A stretch of 38,044 bases of DNA from Gammaproteobacteria bacterium (GTDB lineage: Bacteria > Pseudomonadota > Gammaproteobacteria > Steroidobacterales > JABDMI01): positions 1 through 38,044 of the forward strand of contig JABDMI010000008.1 of assembly GCA_013001575.1 (NCBI GenBank), written 5' to 3'. Below, in pieces: positions 34,839 to 38,044 of the stretch (positions within the stretch are counted from its first letter, which is position 1; every line of letters starts with the position of its first letter). The notes below the pieces were generated by a model. It worked only from the letters and a program-made list of their open reading frames with translations. It made no database searches and had not been told where the DNA came from. Position numbers and translations under genes: made by a program.

Positions 34839-35615
34839 ATGCATACCATTCTTGCCTTTGATATTGAAACCATACCAGATATTGATAGTGCAAAACACTA
34901 TCTTGAGCTGGATGCCCTGGACGATAAATCTGTGGCCGAGATTATGTTTACCCGGGCCAGGGAACGCAGTGGCTCGGATTTTCTGGCTCTGCATCTGCAT
35001 AAAATTGCGGCTATTTCAATTACCCTGAAACGAGGTAATCAAGTAACGGTCTGGTCACTGGGCGATGAAAGCTCCAGTGAGAAAGAAATAGTGCAACGTT
35101 TTTTTGACGGCATCGAAAAATATCAGCCAACCCTGGTGAGCTGGAATGGTTCCGGTTTTGATCTGCCGGTTCTGCATTATCGCGCCTTGTTGCATGGCAT
35201 CCAGGCACCAGTATATTGGGAGGTCGGGGATAATGTACGTGAAGCCAAATACAATAATTATCTGGGCCGATTTCACTGGCGTCACATCGACCTCATGGAT
35301 GTTCTTGCAGCGTATCAAATGCGCGGACGCGCACCCCTCGATGAGATTGCTGTGATGCTAGGTTTTCCGGGCAAGCTTGGCATGTCCGGCGACAAGGTGT
35401 GGGGTGCATTTTTGGATGGCAAGCTTAAAGAGATCCGGGAATATTGTGAAACGGATACCCTGAATACTTATCTGGTTTATTGTCGTTTTGAATTAATGCG
35501 GGGCAATCTGGATATGCAGGGTTACGAATTGGAGTGTCAACGTGTGCGGGACTTTTTACAAGAATCCGGAGAGCCACATTTTCTGGAATTTTTAAACGCC
35601 TGGACAACACGCTAA
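34839..35615 (+). CDS. PolB-type 3'-5' exonuclease (DnaQ-like DEDD fold)
   Basis: The 258-residue protein contains the three exonuclease motifs of the DnaQ superfamily: FDIETIPD (ExoI) near the N-terminus, SWNGSGFDLPVL (ExoII) near residue 110, and YCETDTLNTYLVY (ExoIII) near residue 205. It is the stand-alone exonuclease related to the proofreading domain of B-family polymerases; its substrate in the cell is not known. ATG 34839 is chosen over an upstream TTG because the family starts just before the DIET motif. The stop codon overlaps the rlmD start (TAATG), implying coupled translation. Confidence 0.88.
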   Translation: MHTILAFDIETIPDIDSAKHYLELDALDDKSVAEIMFTRARERSGSDFLALHLHKIAAISITLKRGNQVTVWSLGDESSSEKEIVQRFFDGIEKYQPTLVSWNGSGFDLPVLHYRALLHGIQAPVYWEVGDNVREAKYNNYLGRFHWRHIDLMDVLAAYQMRGRAPLDEIAVMLGFPGKLGMSGDKVWGAFLDGKLKEIREYCETDTLNTYLVYCRFELMRGNLDMQGYELECQRVRDFLQESGEPHFLEFLNAWTTR

Positions 35616-36934
35616 TGGCGCGCTCAAATGCCTGGCGTAAACCATTTGTCACCACAGTCGAGGACTTGTCGCACGATGGTCGCGGGGTTGCAAAAGTTGA
35701 CGGCAAAGTGGTGTTCATTCCTGGTGTATTGCCAGGAGAAACCGTTGAAGTGCAACGTGTAAGACGTTCTAAAAAACACGAAACGGCCAAATTATTGAAA
35801 TTGATCACACCTTCAGAGCAACGAATCGCGGCAAAATGCCAAAGTTTCGAAGTTTGCGGCGGTTGTTCACTTCAGCACATATCGGCTTCTGACCAGATTC
35901 AGTACAAACAACAGCAATTATTGGAAAACCTGCAGCGCATTGGCAATGTTGTTCCCAAGCAGGTTTTGGAGCCCTTGAGTGCGGATGAATGGGCCTATCG
36001 TCGCCGGGCCCGTTTGGGTGTGCGATATGTGCATAAAAAAAATCGCGTTTTGATCGGTTTTAGAGAAAAATTCAGTAATTACATTACCGACATGCCGGGT
36101 TGTGAAGTCATCGATGCCCGGGTCAATCAATTACTGCCGGACTTGGTCGAGTTGATCTCTGCTTTAGAGTGTAAACGCGAAGTGCCCCAGATTGAAGTCT
36201 CTGCAGGCGACAATATGGTCGCGTTGGTGTTTCGCCATCTGGTTGATTTGAATGACGCCGACTCACAACAATTTACAGATTTTGCGCTCAAGCATGCTGA
36301 CATTCAGGTGTATTTGCAACGCGGTGGACTGGATACAGTGACGCCATTGCAAAAATACCCGCCCTTAAGCTATGCACTTGGTGATGATCTGGAACTGGAA
36401 TTTGAACCAATCGATTTTGTGCAAGTAAATGCCGGCTTAAACAAACTTATGATTCGGCGCGCGCTTAAGTTTTTGCAAGTTCATAAAAACAATAAAGTTC
36501 TGGATCTGTTTTGCGGTTTGGGCAATTTCACCTTGCCATTGGCCAAACAGGCAGGGCAGGTGGTCGGGGTTGAGGGTGATGCCGGCCTGGTGCAACGAGC
36601 CAGGGATAATGCCAGGCGTAATGCCTGCGACAATGTTGATTTTCATGTAGCAAATCTGTTTGAAGACTTTAGTCAGGCAGACTGGGCCAAAGAGACATAT
36701 GACTTGTTATTGATCGACCCGCCGCGTGCCGGCGCCGAACAGGTGGTGCAAACCAAGGGAATGTTTGGCGTTGAACGCATTGTGTATATATCCTGTCATC
36801 CCGGAAGTCTGGCGCGTGATGCCGGTCATCTGGTGCATCAGCAGGGTTTTACTTTAAGCCACGCCGGGGTTATGGACATGTTCCCGCATACCGGTCATGT
36901 GGAATCCATCGCGGTATTTGAACGTCATGTCTGA
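35615..36934 (+). CDS. rlmD: 23S rRNA (uracil-5-)-methyltransferase RlmD
   Basis: RlmD methylates U1939 of 23S rRNA. An N-terminal TRAM domain (about residues 10-65) is followed by the [4Fe-4S] Cys set Cys75, Cys81, Cys84 and Cys163 (AAKCQSFEVCGGCSLQH). The SAM site is LDLFCGLGNFTLPLA, and IDPPRAGA and the catalytic Cys394 (YISCHPGSLARD) complete the methyltransferase. At 439 residues it matches E. coli RlmD (433). The ATG at 35615 overlaps the exonuclease stop by one base; longer in-frame starts inside that gene are rejected. In E. coli rlmD is divergent from barA; here the exonuclease lies between. Confidence 0.95.
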   Translation: MARSNAWRKPFVTTVEDLSHDGRGVAKVDGKVVFIPGVLPGETVEVQRVRRSKKHETAKLLKLITPSEQRIAAKCQSFEVCGGCSLQHISASDQIQYKQQQLLENLQRIGNVVPKQVLEPLSADEWAYRRRARLGVRYVHKKNRVLIGFREKFSNYITDMPGCEVIDARVNQLLPDLVELISALECKREVPQIEVSAGDNMVALVFRHLVDLNDADSQQFTDFALKHADIQVYLQRGGLDTVTPLQKYPPLSYALGDDLELEFEPIDFVQVNAGLNKLMIRRALKFLQVHKNNKVLDLFCGLGNFTLPLAKQAGQVVGVEGDAGLVQRARDNARRNACDNVDFHVANLFEDFSQADWAKETYDLLLIDPPRAGAEQVVQTKGMFGVERIVYISCHPGSLARDAGHLVHQQGFTLSHAGVMDMFPHTGHVESIAVFERHV

Positions 36935-37988
36935 ACCAGTAAAACAATTAGGGCCATTAATGGTGGACGTGGAAGGCGTATCACTTACTGCTGAAGATCA
37001 ACAGGTCTTTTCGCACCCCTTGGTGGGTGGCGTTATTTTATTTACACGTAATTATCAAAACAAAGCCCAGTTGCTGACTCTGGTGCGTGAGATTAAAGCC
37101 TTGCGTAAACCGGAGTTAATTATAGCTGTTGATCACGAAGGTGGCCGGGTCCAGCGTTTTCGTGATGGTTTTACTGTTTTGCCGCCAGTTGCGAACATTT
37201 GTACGACTGAAAGTGTGGATGAAGAGTCATTACATCGAGCACGTCAACACGCATGGTTAATGGCAGCCGAGGTTTTAGCGTGCGGCATCGACATCAGTTT
37301 TGCCCCGGTGCTTGATCTGGATTGGAAACTCTCCGAGGTCATTGGCGATCGTGCCTTTCATCAGTATCCCAAAGCGGTTTCCAAATTGGCAACGGCGTAT
37401 ATCGAGGGCATGCATGCTGCCGGAATGGCGGCGACTGGCAAGCATTTTCCAGGTCATGGTTCAGTCGAGGCGGACTCGCATGTGGCCTTACCGGTTGACC
37501 GTCGGCCTTTGGAGGCAATACGTGTGGACATTTCGCCATATCGTGCCCTGATCGATAATGGACTAGAAGCGGTAATGATGGCGCATGTGATCTATAACAA
37601 ACTGAATCGCTTACCGGCCGGTTTCTCTGAATACTGGATCCAGCAAGAATTACGTGGTCGCCTCGAGTTCGATGGGGTGGTCTTTACTGACGATCTAAGC
37701 ATGGAAGCGGCGGCCTTTGTGGGCGATATGCAGGAACGAGTGCATTTGGCCTTGCATGCAGGCTGTGATATGGCTTTGGTATGCAACAATCGGCCCGCAG
37801 TTTTGAAATTACTTGATGGCCTGTCAGAGCGTGTATGGCAATTGCATAATTCACCCGAGATCCAGTCACGCTTGCAGCGCTTATACGCCAAACCAAAATT
37901 TGATGTCCACCAGCTAGAGCAATTGGATGAATGGCATGCCGCGCGTGCAATAACCCTGGAATTGAATGAAAATGGAAAATTGGCATGA
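36927..37988 (+). CDS. nagZ: Beta-N-acetylglucosaminidase NagZ
   Basis: NagZ removes GlcNAc from anhydro-muropeptides in the cytoplasm during wall recycling, releasing signals that can induce AmpC in some species. Glycoside hydrolase family 3 motifs are VDHEGGRVQRF, KHFPGHGSVEADSHVALP (acid/base loop, His177) and FTDDLSMEAA (nucleophile in Asp255-Asp256). The 353-residue single-domain length is typical of gammaproteobacterial NagZ. ATG 36927 overlaps the end of rlmD by eight bases; an earlier in-frame start at 36897 is less likely. Confidence 0.95.
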   Translation: MSEPVKQLGPLMVDVEGVSLTAEDQQVFSHPLVGGVILFTRNYQNKAQLLTLVREIKALRKPELIIAVDHEGGRVQRFRDGFTVLPPVANICTTESVDEESLHRARQHAWLMAAEVLACGIDISFAPVLDLDWKLSEVIGDRAFHQYPKAVSKLATAYIEGMHAAGMAATGKHFPGHGSVEADSHVALPVDRRPLEAIRVDISPYRALIDNGLEAVMMAHVIYNKLNRLPAGFSEYWIQQELRGRLEFDGVVFTDDLSMEAAAFVGDMQERVHLALHAGCDMALVCNNRPAVLKLLDGLSERVWQLHNSPEIQSRLQRLYAKPKFDVHQLEQLDEWHAARAITLELNENGKLA

Positions 37989-38044
37989 TCGCCTGGCAAA
38001 ATATTATTCAACACGCCGAGTGCGTAGCAACCCGTAAACAAATA
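37985..38044 (+). CDS. Start of an unidentified gene after nagZ (partial, runs off window)
   Basis: An ATG at 37985 overlaps the nagZ stop as ATGA and opens a frame that stays open to the end of the window (20 codons: MIAWQNIIQHAECVATRKQI). This geometry is like other coupled genes here. In Pseudomonas a phosphoribosyltransferase or purine phosphorylase gene is found near nagZ, and the N-terminus is compatible with a hypoxanthine phosphoribosyltransferase, but 20 residues are too few to say. Confidence 0.55.
   Translation, partial: MIAWQNIIQHAECVATRKQI

Noticed and set aside
35534-35614. Longer rlmD start inside the exonuclease gene
   Set aside because: The added 27 residues have no family counterpart, and ATG 35615 makes the usual stop-start overlap.
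1-38044. Defence islands, prophage, insertion sequences, CRISPR arrays or tRNA genes
   Set aside because: I looked for transposase, integrase, repeat-spacer and tRNA patterns on both strands and saw none.

Overview
The window is a gene-dense, mostly co-directional stretch of chromosome from a gammaproteobacterium outside the Enterobacterales. The evidence is gene order: ispF-truD-surE-pcm-nlpD, recJ-prfB-lysS, sdhCDAB-sdhE-ygfX, rpoE-rseA-rseC, lepA-DUF4845-rnc-era-recO-pdxJ-acpS, and a BarA-like kinase close to rlmD. Base composition is moderate to AT-leaning. An RpfE-like gene sits before recJ, as in Xanthomonadales, but I cannot name the order. I see no tRNA, rRNA, CRISPR array, insertion sequence or prophage gene, and no gene-free stretch longer than about 300 bases.

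Layout. Bases 1-6693 hold the end of ispF, truD, a membrane diguanylate cyclase, an Smr-domain gene on the minus strand, then surE-pcm-yqaA-nlpD as a tight run. Bases 6775-13848 hold an Mth938-domain gene (minus), an RpfE-like gene, recJ, an OmpA-type porin (minus) with its terminator, prfB with its programmed +1 frameshift, and lysS. Bases 13928-18947 are the most accessory-looking part: a small exported Cys/His protein, a ZnuD-like TonB-dependent receptor, a YSC84-type lipoprotein, a GAF-GGDEF diguanylate cyclase, and ygfZ (minus). Bases 19170-23665 form a succinate dehydrogenase block: an SdhAF4-like DUF1674 protein, sdhCDAB, sdhE and ygfX. Bases 23672-26248 are the envelope-stress locus: rpoE, rseA, rseC and a DUF836 thiol protein, with a sigma-E-type promoter before both rpoE and rseA. 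Bases 26336-32047 run lepA, DUF4845, rnc, era, recO, pdxJ, acpS. A BarA/GacS-like hybrid kinase (minus) follows, then a PolB-type 3'-5' exonuclease, rlmD, nagZ and the first codons of another gene.

How the genes work together. Most are housekeeping genes for translation and RNA maturation (truD, prfB, lysS, lepA, rnc, era, rlmD), repair (recJ, recO), cofactor and lipid carrier supply (ispF, pdxJ, acpS), wall growth and recycling (nlpD, nagZ), and respiration. The most interesting signals are in the seams. Both assembly-factor homologues known from mitochondria (SdhAF4 and SdhE) flank sdhCDAB. The sigma-E locus lacks rseB and mucD, and lepB is missing after lepA. rpoS is missing after nlpD. 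Two sigma-E-like promoters drive the sigma factor and its anti-sigma separately, the second overlapped by inverted repeats. A small Cys/His protein and a hairpin precede a metal-receptor-like gene. I found no clearly novel multi-gene defence or biosynthetic system.
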